A stretch of DNA of 64,000 nucleotides from Vulcanimicrobiota bacterium. GTDB taxonomy: Bacteria > Vulcanimicrobiota > Vulcanimicrobiia > Vulcanimicrobiales > Vulcanimicrobiaceae. The position numbers and the translations under genes were made by a program. Below the pieces are notes generated by a model, which saw only the letters and a list, made by a program, of their open reading frames with translations, was not told where the DNA came from and made no database searches. The DNA lies in NCBI GenBank assembly GCA_027307235.1, contig DAHUXH010000020.1:62001-126000 (forward strand), given 5' to 3'. This document shows, in pieces, positions 8,377-16,764 of this stretch (positions are counted from its first letter, which is position 1; each line of letters starts with the position of its first letter).

Positions 8377-9402
8377 TTACGCCTCCACGCGCCGCCATTG
8401 CGCGATGGCGAGTGCGAGGTATGCGATCGCAAGACCGCATAGCCACACGATCGATGCTCCGTAACCGGTCGTGTCGACGATGCCGTTGTCGGTCCTGCCC
8501 AGGTTCATGTGTTCGAGCGGGTTGAGTACGTTGATCGCACCGAAAATCGTTTGGATCGACTGCGCCAGATTTGAAGTGCCGAGATTGACGTGCGCCATGA
8601 CCAGCACGAAGATCGCCACCGGCCATGCCAAACCCACGGCCACGCCGAACCCGCGACGCAGCGAAGCAGTCGCGACCAGCAGCATGGCGTACCAGGCGAT
8701 CGGCCCGAGCAGCGCGACGCCGATCATCAGCAACGATTGCGACGTCCACGCCAGGTGCGGGAACGTCCAGGTCGCCACGGCGAGAACGGCGGCGATGATG
8801 ACGAGCGCGTCGGTTCCAAGAATGCCGAGCAGGTCCATGCCGATCAGACGTAACGCCGTTTCTTCGCGTCGCGCCGGCACGGTAAACGCGATTTCTAGGT
8901 GACCGCTATTCTGAATTCCAAATGCCGTACCAAAAATCGTTGCGGTGATGAGCGCGAAGAGCATCGTGGCAACGAACAGGTACTCGATCGGGGTCTCGAT
9001 CCGCTGCGTCACCACCACATGCTGGGTCGCTCCGTTCGTCGACTGCGAGACGACATGAATGGCGATGATGCTTTCCTGCGGATGCAGCACCTCGCTTTGA
9101 GCGATCACGTTCTTCGGTCCGGTGACATCAATCGAGCGCGACCAGTCGCTCGGGTTGGTGTCGATCACCGCGTGCAGACCGTTGCTCGGGTCGTCGATGA
9201 TCGTTTCGTTGATGCCGTTGGCCAGCTTGTGTTCCGTTTGAGTGGCGCGCTCGCTCAACGGGATATTGGTCGACCAGTTCGTGTTCATGCCGGTCTCATT
9301 CACGCGAATGCGAGCCCACACGTTGAGCGCGAGCAGAACGGCGAGGACGATGCCGACGACGATGAATACTCTGCGAACACGCAGCCATTCAAAGTAATAC
9401 AT
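8377..9402 (-). CDS. ABC-2-type transporter permease
   Basis: 341 residues: an N-terminal helix (RRVFIVVGIVLAVLLALNVW), an extracytoplasmic region of roughly 120 residues, then about five more membrane helices ending in a WLCGLAIAYLALAIAQW segment. This is the layout of ABC-2/YtrC-like permeases. Its ATG overlaps the ATPase stop by one base (TAATG). With the GntR regulator and ATPase it forms a three- or four-gene operon like Bacillus ytr, which in that case answers cell-wall antibiotics. The substrate is unknown here. Confidence 0.85.
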   Translation of the reverse strand: MYYFEWLRVRRVFIVVGIVLAVLLALNVWARIRVNETGMNTNWSTNIPLSERATQTEHKLANGINETIIDDPSNGLHAVIDTNPSDWSRSIDVTGPKNVIAQSEVLHPQESIIAIHVVSQSTNGATQHVVVTQRIETPIEYLFVATMLFALITATIFGTAFGIQNSGHLEIAFTVPARREETALRLIGMDLLGILGTDALVIIAAVLAVATWTFPHLAWTSQSLLMIGVALLGPIAWYAMLLVATASLRRGFGVAVGLAWPVAIFVLVMAHVNLGTSNLAQSIQTIFGAINVLNPLEHMNLGRTDNGIVDTTGYGASIVWLCGLAIAYLALAIAQWRRVEA

Positions 9403-10292
9403 TATGCCTCCGGCCGCGATGCGGCGGTTGAGACGCTTTGGAAGAAAATGTCTTCGAGACCGAGGTCGAGGACACGAACGCCGATCGCACCGCGAGCCGA
9501 GAGCTCGGCGGCCAGATCGTCGGCATTTGAGATCGCGTGAAGACGGATGATCCGTCCGTTGTGCTCCACGTATGCGACGCGCGCATCTCCCGCGAACCCA
9601 TCCACCGAGAAATGCTCGTCAACGACGCCTTCGACGATCTTGCGGCGCGCTTTGAGATCATCGACCGCGCCTTCGAGGATGAGAGTGCCGCGATCGATGA
9701 TCGCGATGCGCTCGGCGGCGCGCTCGACCTGGCCGATCTGGTGCGATGAGAACACGACCGTGGTTCCGTTCGCGGATGCTTCGACGATAAGGTTGAGCAC
9801 GACGCGCTGGTTGATCGGGTCGAGTCCGCTCGTCGGCTCGTCGAGAATCATGATGTCGGGCGTGCGCGCAAACGCAAGCGCCACGGCGGTGGCCGTCTTC
9901 ATACCTTTGGAAAGCACGCGCACGCGTTTGCGCGGATCGATGCCGAAACCGGCGAGCAACTCGGCACAACGCTTGACGTCGAAACGCGCAAACGAACGCC
10001 GCGTCAGCTCCATGTGCTCGGCAACGGTAATCCCTTCGAACAGTACACTTTTCTCGGGCACATAGGCGATGCGCTCGAACGTCTGCGGAACGAGCGACAC
10101 GTTGTCGTAGCGAATGTCGCCGGCATCTCGGCGGGCCAGACCAAGCGCACACTTGAACGTCGTCGTCTTCCCCGAACCGTTGGGCCCAAGCAAACCGAAA
10201 ACACATCCGCTCGGAATGTCGAGCGAGAGATCGTCGACCGCGACGAATTGACCATAGGTCTTGCGTAGATGCGCGATGGAAACTGTGCTCAT
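9402..10292 (-). CDS. ABC transporter ATP-binding protein
   Basis: 296-residue nucleotide-binding subunit. Walker A is GLLGPNGSGKTTT (around residues 33-45), the signature is VLSKGMKTATA (the LSxGM form common in ABC-2 exporters), and Walker B is DIMILDEPTSGLDP. A C-terminal regulatory stretch follows. It overlaps the GntR stop by ATGA and the permease start by one base, so the three are translationally coupled. It powers the adjacent permease. Confidence 0.95.
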   Translation of the reverse strand: MSTVSIAHLRKTYGQFVAVDDLSLDIPSGCVFGLLGPNGSGKTTTFKCALGLARRDAGDIRYDNVSLVPQTFERIAYVPEKSVLFEGITVAEHMELTRRSFARFDVKRCAELLAGFGIDPRKRVRVLSKGMKTATAVALAFARTPDIMILDEPTSGLDPINQRVVLNLIVEASANGTTVVFSSHQIGQVERAAERIAIIDRGTLILEGAVDDLKARRKIVEGVVDEHFSVDGFAGDARVAYVEHNGRIIRLHAISNADDLAAELSARGAIGVRVLDLGLEDIFFQSVSTAASRPEA

Positions 10293-10687
10293 TGTGCCTC
10301 CGGGAACCAGCGATCCAAGGCTCCTTGAAAAATCTCGGTGAGAAGGGCGCGCTGCGCGCCGAGTGACTTCGCCTCGCGCACCGTTTTGTCGACGACGTCG
10401 CGGACGACATCCGCGGCCGCGTGTCCAGTCTGATTGCCCGCACCGTCGGTGCGTATGAACGATCCGCGCCCGGGGGCCGTGTCGATGACCGCTTCGCGTT
10501 CGAGTTCGCGGTAGGCTCGCGCAACGGTGTTCGGGTTGATCGTCAGGTCGAGCGCCAGTTGCTTGACGGTGGGAAGCTGCTCGCCCGAGATGAGCGCGCC
10601 CAGCGCAACCGCACGCTTGACTTGCTCGATGAGTTGCAGGTAGATCGGGACACCGCTGCGCGGGTCGACCGTGAAGGTCATGGGCAT
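10289..10687 (-). CDS. GntR-family (YtrA-like) transcriptional regulator
   Basis: 132-residue repressor with an N-terminal winged helix: PIYLQLIEQVKRAV, then the recognition region LDLTINPNTVARAYRELE. The effector tail is short (about 50 residues), as in the YtrA subfamily that sits upstream of ABC operons. The chosen ATG 10687 has GGAG 10 nt upstream; the longer in-frame start at 10741 gives a low-complexity extension. It is the first gene of the operon behind the promoter at 10883-10911. It most likely represses its own operon through the palindrome at 10867-10884. Confidence 0.9.
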   Translation of the reverse strand: MPMTFTVDPRSGVPIYLQLIEQVKRAVALGALISGEQLPTVKQLALDLTINPNTVARAYRELEREAVIDTAPGRGSFIRTDGAGNQTGHAAADVVRDVVDKTVREAKSLGAQRALLTEIFQGALDRWFPEAQ

Positions 10688-10866
10688 GCTTTCGAATCTC
10701 CGAGGGCTAGAGGCGGGGACCCCAGCCTCCGAAGGTCGCATCGCTCGGCAGGCCCGGAAACGCCGGGTTGCGCAGCTCGCGGCCTACCGTGGGTTCGGGG
10801 TGAAAACGTGGGGTGGTCATAGTCGTGTGCCTCTCTGGTGCTCCGTACTCGTACCAACATTCTGTC

Positions 10867-10884
10867 GTACTAGTACACTAGTAC
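10867..10884. promoter_or_regulatory. Palindromic operator of the GntR-ABC operon
   Basis: GTACTAGT-AC-ACTAGTAC: two perfect 8-bp half-sites around a 2-bp centre. It overlaps the last two bases of the -10 box and the expected transcription start of the regulator gene. Perfect symmetry and position fit autorepression by the GntR protein. The upstream divergent M48 gene starts 46 bp away and might be touched too. Confidence 0.7.
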
Positions 10885-10911
10885 AATAGGACAAGGATTT
10901 CGCCTTGTCAA
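10883..10911 (-). promoter_or_regulatory. Sigma70-type promoter of the GntR-ABC operon
   Basis: On the minus strand TTGACA (10911-10906), a 17-nt spacer, then TATTGT (10888-10883). The -35 is consensus and the -10 is 4/6. The predicted start of transcription falls within the operator, leaving a leader of about 190 nt before the regulator ATG. Confidence 0.7.
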
Positions 10912-10929
10912 CCCCCGATTCCCAAAGTC

Positions 10930-12408
10930 GTGCATCGCCTCTACAGCGGCCCCACCTCCGTTCGATGGAAGTCGGAACGGACGGCCTTCTGGTTCACCCT
11001 CCTGTGGTCGTTCCCGGCCGCCGCCATCGTGGGCTACTTCCTCCACGAGAGCGTGGGCATCTCGCAGGTCGCGCTCTTTGTTGTCGGCGCGATGATCTAC
11101 GTGACGATCGCCCGCGGCCGGTTGATCGGCTCTTCGATTCGCATCCACGACTCGCAGTATCCCGAGCTGTTCGCCATCGTGAAACGCTGCGCGGCGGCGC
11201 TCGAAGTCAGCATGCCGATGGTCTTCGTTCGCGATGACGAGAAGGTGCCAATCGTCGCACTCGGCTTCGGCGAACCGTACTCGCTCATCATCTCGAGCCG
11301 CTGGCTGGAAGTCTTTCGCGAAGACGAACTCGCATTCGTGATCGGTCGAGAACTCGGTCACATCGCCGCCGGGCACACGCGTTTTCTCTCGCTGCTCAGC
11401 GTGAACGGCAATGAAAACCCGATCGTCGCCCTGATCTTCGGTGCATGGCTGCGACGCTGCGATCTCACCTGCGATCGCGTCGGCCTGCTCGCGTGCGGTT
11501 CGATCGACGCGGCGGTGCGCGCGATCGCGATGTCGGCGTTTCACACCTTCGGGCGCTCGATCAATTACGACGAATTCGCCGAGCAGGGCCGCGAGATCGC
11601 ATCCGACCAAGTACTGCGGCTCGGCGAATGGCTCGGCTCCGAGCCGTATGCCACCAAACGCATAGCGGAGTTGCGCACCTTCCTTGCATCGGGTTTGTAC
11701 GAAGTAAACGAAGCGTGGTTCCTACGCGAGCAAGCGCAAGAACCGCCCGCGTTGCCGCTGGGAACGTTGGCCCGCGTGACGCGTGGTGACTGTGCCGGTT
11801 TCTGGCGCCGGCTCGCGGCGGCGTCGATTGACAGCGTCGTCGTTCTCGCGATCATCGGCGCGCTGGTCGGCGGGAACGATCACGTTTCAACTATTCCGAA
11901 TTCCGCCGATCTCCTCAATCAAACGGGAACGACCGCCGTCGATCGCTCAACGACGAACGCGGGCAGAAAGTCGAACAGAACGAGTACCGACACCTCAGAC
12001 TCAACCACGGTCGGCATACTCACATTCTCCGATAGCGGCGTTTCGATCAAGAGAAACGGCGCTCGACGGGACTTGAGCTGGCAGAACTTCTTGCAGCTTG
12101 TCACGGCGCTGGAGTTCCCAATCTGGTTTCCCGTCTACATCGCCCTGCTCGTCGCCGTTGTCGGTCAGACGTTCGGGATGATGATCGTCGGCGTGCGTGT
12201 CGTAACGCTCGACTTCCGCAGACCATCGATGCTGCAATCGATCGGACGCGGCGTATTGATCCTGCTCTTTTGGTGGCTGGTCATGGGTTGGAGCCTGCTC
12301 CGTGGTCGTGTGCTGCTGCACGACAAATTCACGCGCACGCGTGTCATCACCGTCGAACGCGCGCTCGCGCGCGCGTCGAGCGCAAACGCCTCCGCCGCCC
12401 CCGCTTAA
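10930..12408 (+). CDS. M48-type peptidase domain fused to RDD membrane domain; zinc ligand changed
   Basis: 492-residue membrane protein. Two N-terminal helices (about 20-60) lead into an M48 (HtpX-like) domain. The usual HExxH is GRELGHIAAGH at 139-149, so the first zinc-binding His is Arg140. The third-ligand region reads RRCDLTCDRVGLL instead of the usual ExxAD pattern. From about residue 290 comes an RDD domain (FWRRLAAASIDSVVVL; RVVTLDFRRPSMLQSIGR; LHDKFTRTRVI) with a long Ser/Thr-rich insert. Start GTG 10930 lacks a clear SD. It diverges from the GntR operon and converges with the AhpD-like gene. It may be an inactive or non-zinc M48 relative. Confidence 0.8.
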   Translation: MHRLYSGPTSVRWKSERTAFWFTLLWSFPAAAIVGYFLHESVGISQVALFVVGAMIYVTIARGRLIGSSIRIHDSQYPELFAIVKRCAAALEVSMPMVFVRDDEKVPIVALGFGEPYSLIISSRWLEVFREDELAFVIGRELGHIAAGHTRFLSLLSVNGNENPIVALIFGAWLRRCDLTCDRVGLLACGSIDAAVRAIAMSAFHTFGRSINYDEFAEQGREIASDQVLRLGEWLGSEPYATKRIAELRTFLASGLYEVNEAWFLREQAQEPPALPLGTLARVTRGDCAGFWRRLAAASIDSVVVLAIIGALVGGNDHVSTIPNSADLLNQTGTTAVDRSTTNAGRKSNRTSTDTSDSTTVGILTFSDSGVSIKRNGARRDLSWQNFLQLVTALEFPIWFPVYIALLVAVVGQTFGMMIVGVRVVTLDFRRPSMLQSIGRGVLILLFWWLVMGWSLLRGRVLLHDKFTRTRVITVERALARASSANASAAPA

Positions 12409-12839
12409 AGTTGCAGGGCGTTGAGCAAGCGGTTCTGGTAGTTGTAAAAACCGATCGTCGCCACGATCTCCAGGGCTTCGGACTCGGAGAACTGCGCGCG
12501 GATCTCGCGCCATACGGTGTCGGGAAGCGCACGCGCTTCGCGGGTCAGCGCGACCGCTGCCGCGAGCGCCGCACGCTCACGTGCATCGAACTTCGGGCTG
12601 TGCGCATAATCGACGAGTTCGTCCAACGTTTCTTTTTCGACACCAAGGCGCCGCGCGGCGGCTGCGTGAACGTCAACGCATCCGCTGCAGCCGTTCAGCC
12701 AGGAGACCATCAGCGCGACCAGTTCCTTGACACGGGGCGTGAGCACGCCGCCGTTCATAAGCGATACGCGATGCTCTTCGAGCGTGCGCACGATCTCCGG
12801 CGCAAGCTCGTCGAGGGTGCGCTCAGGCAAACGCGGCAT
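12405..12839 (-). CDS. AhpD/carboxymuconolactone decarboxylase-family protein
   Basis: 144-residue all-helical protein with the AhpD-like redox motif CSGCVDVH (Cys51, Cys54, His58), so a thiol-peroxidase-type or alkylhydroperoxidase activity is likely. The rest matches the family (KELVALMVSWLNG; GFYNYQNRLLNALQL). It starts 10 nt after the stop of the CadC-like gene, so the two are probably co-transcribed. Start choice rests on where family similarity begins; no strong SD is seen. Confidence 0.85.
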   Translation of the reverse strand: MPRLPERTLDELAPEIVRTLEEHRVSLMNGGVLTPRVKELVALMVSWLNGCSGCVDVHAAAARRLGVEKETLDELVDYAHSPKFDARERAALAAAVALTREARALPDTVWREIRAQFSESEALEIVATIGFYNYQNRLLNALQL

Positions 12840-12849
12840 CGGTGCGCGG

Positions 12850-14280
12850 CTATGCGGGGTGACGCACGAGATCGCGGAACTCGCGATCGTGGCGGAAGCC
12901 GTCCAAGCGCGGGTCGATAGCGATGAAGGCACGCTCGTCGGGGTCACGCAAGCGATGCAGCCAGCGCACGGCGCTGGTATGGTCGCCCACCGCCGCATAG
13001 GCAAGCGCAATGTCGGACGGCATCACCTTCCCGGATTTTTCGGCGACGCGTAATTGATCGCGCGCTAACGCCTGCTGCCCCATCTTCGCGTAGGCGTAGG
13101 CGAGGAGCGCTGCCGCTTCGCCGCGACATTGTTGACAGTGCTGCGCGTACGCGGTGAACGCCGCGACCGCTTGGCGATAGTCGCCGCGGCCTTCCATCGA
13201 CTCGCCGAGCGTGACCCACACCTTCCTGAATCGCGGTGAAAGATCGAGCGTCTGACGCGCATACGCAATGGCATCGTCGTATCGTCTGGCAAAGTAGGCT
13301 GCGTTACTCAGCCAAAACGTCGCCGGCACCGAAAGCGGATCGAGATTGGCGGCCATCTGAATTTCCGTCAGACCACCTTCGACGTCGCCGTGCGAGAGCA
13401 AGATCGTGCCATACCATTGATGCGCGCTTGCGTTGTGCGGATCGAGCGTCGTCGCGGTGTGCAGTTCCCGCTCCGCGCGCGGGTAGTCGTCGCTGCCGAT
13501 GTCAATTAAACCGAGCGCGGCATAGGCGTCGGCCGAGCGTGGGTCGATGGAAAGCGCTTGATTCGCGTAAGTAGACGCTCGCTTGGTGTACGTGCCTGCG
13601 GGGATCTTGCCGAAGCGGTACTGCCCCATGATCGCGTCGGCTTGCGCAAGCGCGGCATAGCCGCGCGCGTCATGCGGATCGCTGGCGGTGACTCGCTCGA
13701 AGTACGCCATGCTCTTTTCGACGCCCGCCTGCGTGCGCTGATTCCAATAATAGCGACCGATCGCAAAGTTGCGCTGGCCTTGCATCGAGAGCGGCGGCGA
13801 GACATGGGTCACCGGCACGAGAGCGGCACCGGGAAGGACCGCGAGAGCGATGGTTGCGGCGAGCGTCGCGAACACGGCAAAGCCCATGCGGAACGGGGAG
13901 GTGCGCGCGGGAGAGACCTCGGCTGCCGGCGCGACCCGCACAACAGCGGGTTCGGCGGGCAGCGGATTCGCGAGCCGAACGACCTGGGCATCGAAGCGGT
14001 AGCCGCGGCGCGGCACGGTCACGATCGGATCGGCGGCCCACTGCGCGCGCAGGGTCTTGCGCAACACGTAGACATTCTGCGTGAGATTGGCCTCTTCGAC
14101 GTAGCCCTCAGGCCAGATCCGGTCGAGCAGCTCGCTCTTGCCGACCACGTCACCCGGATGCTCAACCAAGGCAAGCAGCGTCGCCACGACTTTTGGACCA
14201 AGCGGCAGCGGTTCTCCCGCGTGGAGGAGCAGCAGACGCTCTGCGTCTAGGCGATAAGGTCCGAATTCGTACAAGCTCAT
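12850..14280 (-). CDS. CadC-like transmembrane regulator: winged helix + TM + TPR
   Basis: 476 residues. N-terminal OmpR/CadC-type winged helix (1-100: LYEFGPYRLDAERLLLL; NLTQNVYVLRKTL; IVTVPRRGYRFDA), a single membrane span near 140-160 (GFAVFATLAATIALAVLPGA) and an extracytoplasmic C-terminal array of TPR-like repeats (for example ARGYAALAQADAIMGQY). The start is ATG 14280 with GGAG 6 nt upstream. It is the type of one-component regulator that binds DNA from the membrane. Palindromes in the divergent region are candidate sites, and the 63-codon gene on the other side is the obvious target. Confidence 0.88.
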   Translation of the reverse strand: MSLYEFGPYRLDAERLLLLHAGEPLPLGPKVVATLLALVEHPGDVVGKSELLDRIWPEGYVEEANLTQNVYVLRKTLRAQWAADPIVTVPRRGYRFDAQVVRLANPLPAEPAVVRVAPAAEVSPARTSPFRMGFAVFATLAATIALAVLPGAALVPVTHVSPPLSMQGQRNFAIGRYYWNQRTQAGVEKSMAYFERVTASDPHDARGYAALAQADAIMGQYRFGKIPAGTYTKRASTYANQALSIDPRSADAYAALGLIDIGSDDYPRAERELHTATTLDPHNASAHQWYGTILLSHGDVEGGLTEIQMAANLDPLSVPATFWLSNAAYFARRYDDAIAYARQTLDLSPRFRKVWVTLGESMEGRGDYRQAVAAFTAYAQHCQQCRGEAAALLAYAYAKMGQQALARDQLRVAEKSGKVMPSDIALAYAAVGDHTSAVRWLHRLRDPDERAFIAIDPRLDGFRHDREFRDLVRHPA

Positions 14281-14421
14281 GGCAGACTCCGCGCAATAAA
14301 ATCCGCGATCGAATGCGGACCAGGAACCTTCGCAAGAGGTGCCCGCTCCGCCTCCGCCGGGCGCCTCGAAGGCCCTTCCAGACACTCTTCGGGTAGGCGA
14401 CGTAAAGCGTCGCATGCGGCG

Positions 14422-14437
14422 TGACACAATTGCGTCA
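14422..14437. promoter_or_regulatory. Palindrome TGACACAATTGCGTCA (possible operator)
   Basis: A 16-bp near-perfect palindrome (one mismatched pair) about 140 bp upstream of the CadC-like gene and 140 bp upstream of the small peptide gene. A second inverted repeat (TTCATGC at 14482-14488 with GCATGAA at 14507-14513) follows. The whole 14281-14576 spacer is AT-richer than its surroundings. Operator function is inference. Confidence 0.4.
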
Positions 14438-14576
14438 TGTTGCGAACTTTGTGTTATGCAATCGCGTGGAGATCGCGACACTTCATGCATGCGACCGACG
14501 TTTCGCGCATGAAACAAAAATCATATATCGCGCGTACTAGCGTGTGTACAGTGATACATGGAAAGCAGAAAACATC

Positions 14577-14768
14577 ATGCGTTCCAAATCAAGAAAGAAA
14601 GTGAACATCGTGAAAACCGCCGTGGAACCCGCGGTCGCAGAACAAGATGACGAACATACGAGCTTGACGTTCTCACGCGTCATCGATATGGTCGGCAGCA
14701 ATCAATCGTTCAGCGGGTGGGGCCCAAAAGTTGCGGCGCCGTCGGCGATCATTCGCATCTTGAACTAG
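14577..14768 (+). CDS. Small orphan peptide (63 aa), unknown
   Basis: A short ORF starting MRSKSRKKVNIVKT: a basic start, an acidic middle (AEQDDEHTS) and a C-terminal part FSRVIDMVGSNQSFSGWG followed by a hydrophobic end RILN. No Cys; no TM segment. It is alone on its strand, divergent from a CadC-like regulator, with a long AT-rich upstream region containing palindromes. The leader/core-like division resembles a ribosomal peptide precursor, but no modifying enzyme is adjacent, so that is speculation. Start choice between 14544 and 14577 is uncertain. Confidence 0.5.
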   Translation: MRSKSRKKVNIVKTAVEPAVAEQDDEHTSLTFSRVIDMVGSNQSFSGWGPKVAAPSAIIRILN

Positions 14769-14805
14769 CCGAAAATTTCATCCGCGGTCGACGTGCGATG
14801 AAACA

Positions 14806-14841
14806 CCGAGGGCGGGCCGACCTCCACCGGCGCGCCCTCGG
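14806..14841 (-). terminator. Hairpin terminator of the aldo/keto reductase gene
   Basis: Perfect 9-bp GC-rich arms (14806-14814 and 14833-14841) with possible further pairing inside; read on the minus strand it is followed by TGTTTCATC. It lies 20 bp past the reductase stop, between convergent genes. Confidence 0.65.
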
Positions 14842-14859
14842 AGACCCCATATTTGCGAA

Positions 14860-15834
14860 CTACGCGAGATATGGTTCGAACGGCGCAACCGGCGCCAAGA
14901 TACGATCGACTTCCGCGAAGATCGACGGATCGACGGACAGCTCGCCGGCGCCCGCATTATCGTCGACGTGCGCGACCTTCGTTGCTCCGACGATGACGCT
15001 CGTGACTGCCGGCTGACGCAAACACCACGCCAACGCGAGCTGTGCAAGTGTGCAATTCGCCTGGTGAGCGAGCGGCTTGAGTTGCTGGACCGCATCCAGC
15101 ACGGCTTGATTGAAATAGTCTTCCATCATGTCTTTGCTCGCGCTCGCGGCACGCGTATCCGACGGCGGACGATTCGCATCGGTGTACTTACCGGTGAGAA
15201 TCCCCATCGCCAGCGGCGACCACACCACGTTGCCCAGGCCGTACTGCTCGCACGCCGGCAAGACGCGCTCTTCGATGCGACGCCACAGCGCGCTGTACTG
15301 CGGCTGATTCGAAACCGGAACCGACCAACTGTTGGCGCGGCAGAGCGTCACCGCCGCGGCAATTTGATCGGCGTTCCATTCGGAGACTCCCCAGTAGAGA
15401 ATTGTCCCGCGGCGCACCAAGTCGTTCATCGTTTCGCAGGTCTCTTCCAGCGGCGTCGTCACATCGTAGCGATGGCACTGGTAGAGATCGATGTAGTCGA
15501 CTTGCAACCGGCGCAGCGAATGATGCACTTGATCGCGAATGTGCTTGCGCGAGAGACCGCGCTCATTGGGTGTCTCACCCATCGGAAAGTACACTTTCGT
15601 GGCGAGCACGAGCGAATCGCGATGGAGTTCCTTGAGAACCGGAGCGAGCACTTCTTCGGCGGCGCCGCGCGCGTAGATGTTGGCGGTGTCGATGAACGTG
15701 ATGCCGCGCTCCCATGCGCGCAGCACACAGGCTCGGGCCACGTCGCGTTCGACCGATGCGCCGTACGTCAACCACGAGCCGAGCCCGACGACTGAGAGTT
15801 TGAGTCCGGAATGACCAAGCGTTCTGTATTGCAT
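14860..15834 (-). CDS. Aldo/keto reductase (potassium-channel beta-subunit type)
   Basis: 324-residue NADPH-dependent reductase. TIM-barrel markers are FIDTANIYARGAAEE (Asp and Tyr of the tetrad), LATKVYFPMG (Lys) and DLYQCHRYD (His position), with the C-terminal cofactor segment VIVGATKVAHVDDN. Best matched by the YajO/YghZ/Kv-beta class. The start is ATG 15834, where family similarity begins; an earlier ATG at 15894 would overlap the divergent PhzF gene. Substrate unknown. Confidence 0.92.
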   Translation of the reverse strand: MQYRTLGHSGLKLSVVGLGSWLTYGASVERDVARACVLRAWERGITFIDTANIYARGAAEEVLAPVLKELHRDSLVLATKVYFPMGETPNERGLSRKHIRDQVHHSLRRLQVDYIDLYQCHRYDVTTPLEETCETMNDLVRRGTILYWGVSEWNADQIAAAVTLCRANSWSVPVSNQPQYSALWRRIEERVLPACEQYGLGNVVWSPLAMGILTGKYTDANRPPSDTRAASASKDMMEDYFNQAVLDAVQQLKPLAHQANCTLAQLALAWCLRQPAVTSVIVGATKVAHVDDNAGAGELSVDPSIFAEVDRILAPVAPFEPYLA

Positions 15835-15887
15835 ACGCTTCGCGTAACGCTCCAGGGCTGCGCCCGGTTGCACCGAAGGCTTCTCCC

Positions 15888-16763
15888 ATGGCACACGAAG
15901 TCGTGGTGGTCGATGCGTTCACGCGCGAGCCGTTCGCGGGGAATCCGTGCGCCGTCGTGCTCGACGCAAACGGCCTCAATGACACGCTGATGCGCCACAT
16001 CGCGCGCGAGATGAACCTCCCCGAGACTGTCTTTGTTTTTCCCTCGCACCAGGCGCAGTTTCGTCTGCGGTTCTTCACACTGATCAACGAATTGCCGATG
16101 GCGGGTCATCCGACCATCGCGGCCACGCACGCGCTGCGCGAAGCCGGTCGCATCGCCGCCGATGCAACGCAGACTTCCTATGAGGTGCGCGCAGGCGTGC
16201 TAAGCGTCGCGATCGACCCGCACCGTCAGCGCTATACGATGACACAGTTCAAACCGGAGTTTCTGCGGAAGTACGATCGCGACGCGATCGCGTCAGCCCT
16301 GGGCATCGAGCCGGCGGCGATCTCCAGCGCGCCGATGCCGCAAACGGTCTCCACCGGAACGCCGATGCTCGTCGTTCCGTTGCGCAGCGCCGCGACGCTC
16401 GATTCCCTCAAACCCGATCATCACGCGCTCTACGATCTTACGGATCGCGACTACTTCGGCGTTCACGTCTTCGCGCCCAATGAGGGCGGCACGCACGCAT
16501 TCATCGCACGGCATTTCGGCCCAGTCGGCGATATTCTCGAGGACCCCGTCACCGGATCGGCCAGCGGCTGCCTCGCCGCATTCGCCTGGCACTACGACAT
16601 GATCGGCGACTCGACGTTCACGATCTCGCAAGGCAGTCACGTCGGCCGCCCCGGCACCGTCTACGCGAGCGTTCTCGGCGATGCCGAGGCCCCCACCGCC
16701 GTCACCATCGGCGGCGACGCCATCACCATCTGGCGCGGAGCCTTCACCGACACCGCGTTCTAG
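15888..16763 (+). CDS. PhzF-family isomerase/epimerase
   Basis: 291 residues, usual family length. The catalytic glutamate is Glu46 in EMNLPETVFV. Other family marks are AFTREPFAGNPCAVV at the N-terminus, LPMAGHPTIAATHAL, and FGPVGDILEDPVTGSASGC in the second half. The dimeric fold resembles diaminopimelate epimerase. Most relatives have no known substrate. It diverges from the aldo/keto reductase by about 50 bp and converges with the lipoprotein gene, with no terminator visible. Confidence 0.93.
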   Translation: MAHEVVVVDAFTREPFAGNPCAVVLDANGLNDTLMRHIAREMNLPETVFVFPSHQAQFRLRFFTLINELPMAGHPTIAATHALREAGRIAADATQTSYEVRAGVLSVAIDPHRQRYTMTQFKPEFLRKYDRDAIASALGIEPAAISSAPMPQTVSTGTPMLVVPLRSAATLDSLKPDHHALYDLTDRDYFGVHVFAPNEGGTHAFIARHFGPVGDILEDPVTGSASGCLAAFAWHYDMIGDSTFTISQGSHVGRPGTVYASVLGDAEAPTAVTIGGDAITIWRGAFTDTAF

Positions 16764-16764
16764 C

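Noticed and set aside
10678-10860. 60-codon ORF between the GntR gene and its promoter
   Set aside because: No SD and no motif; it lies in the leader of the GntR transcript and reads as random basic/Pro sequence.
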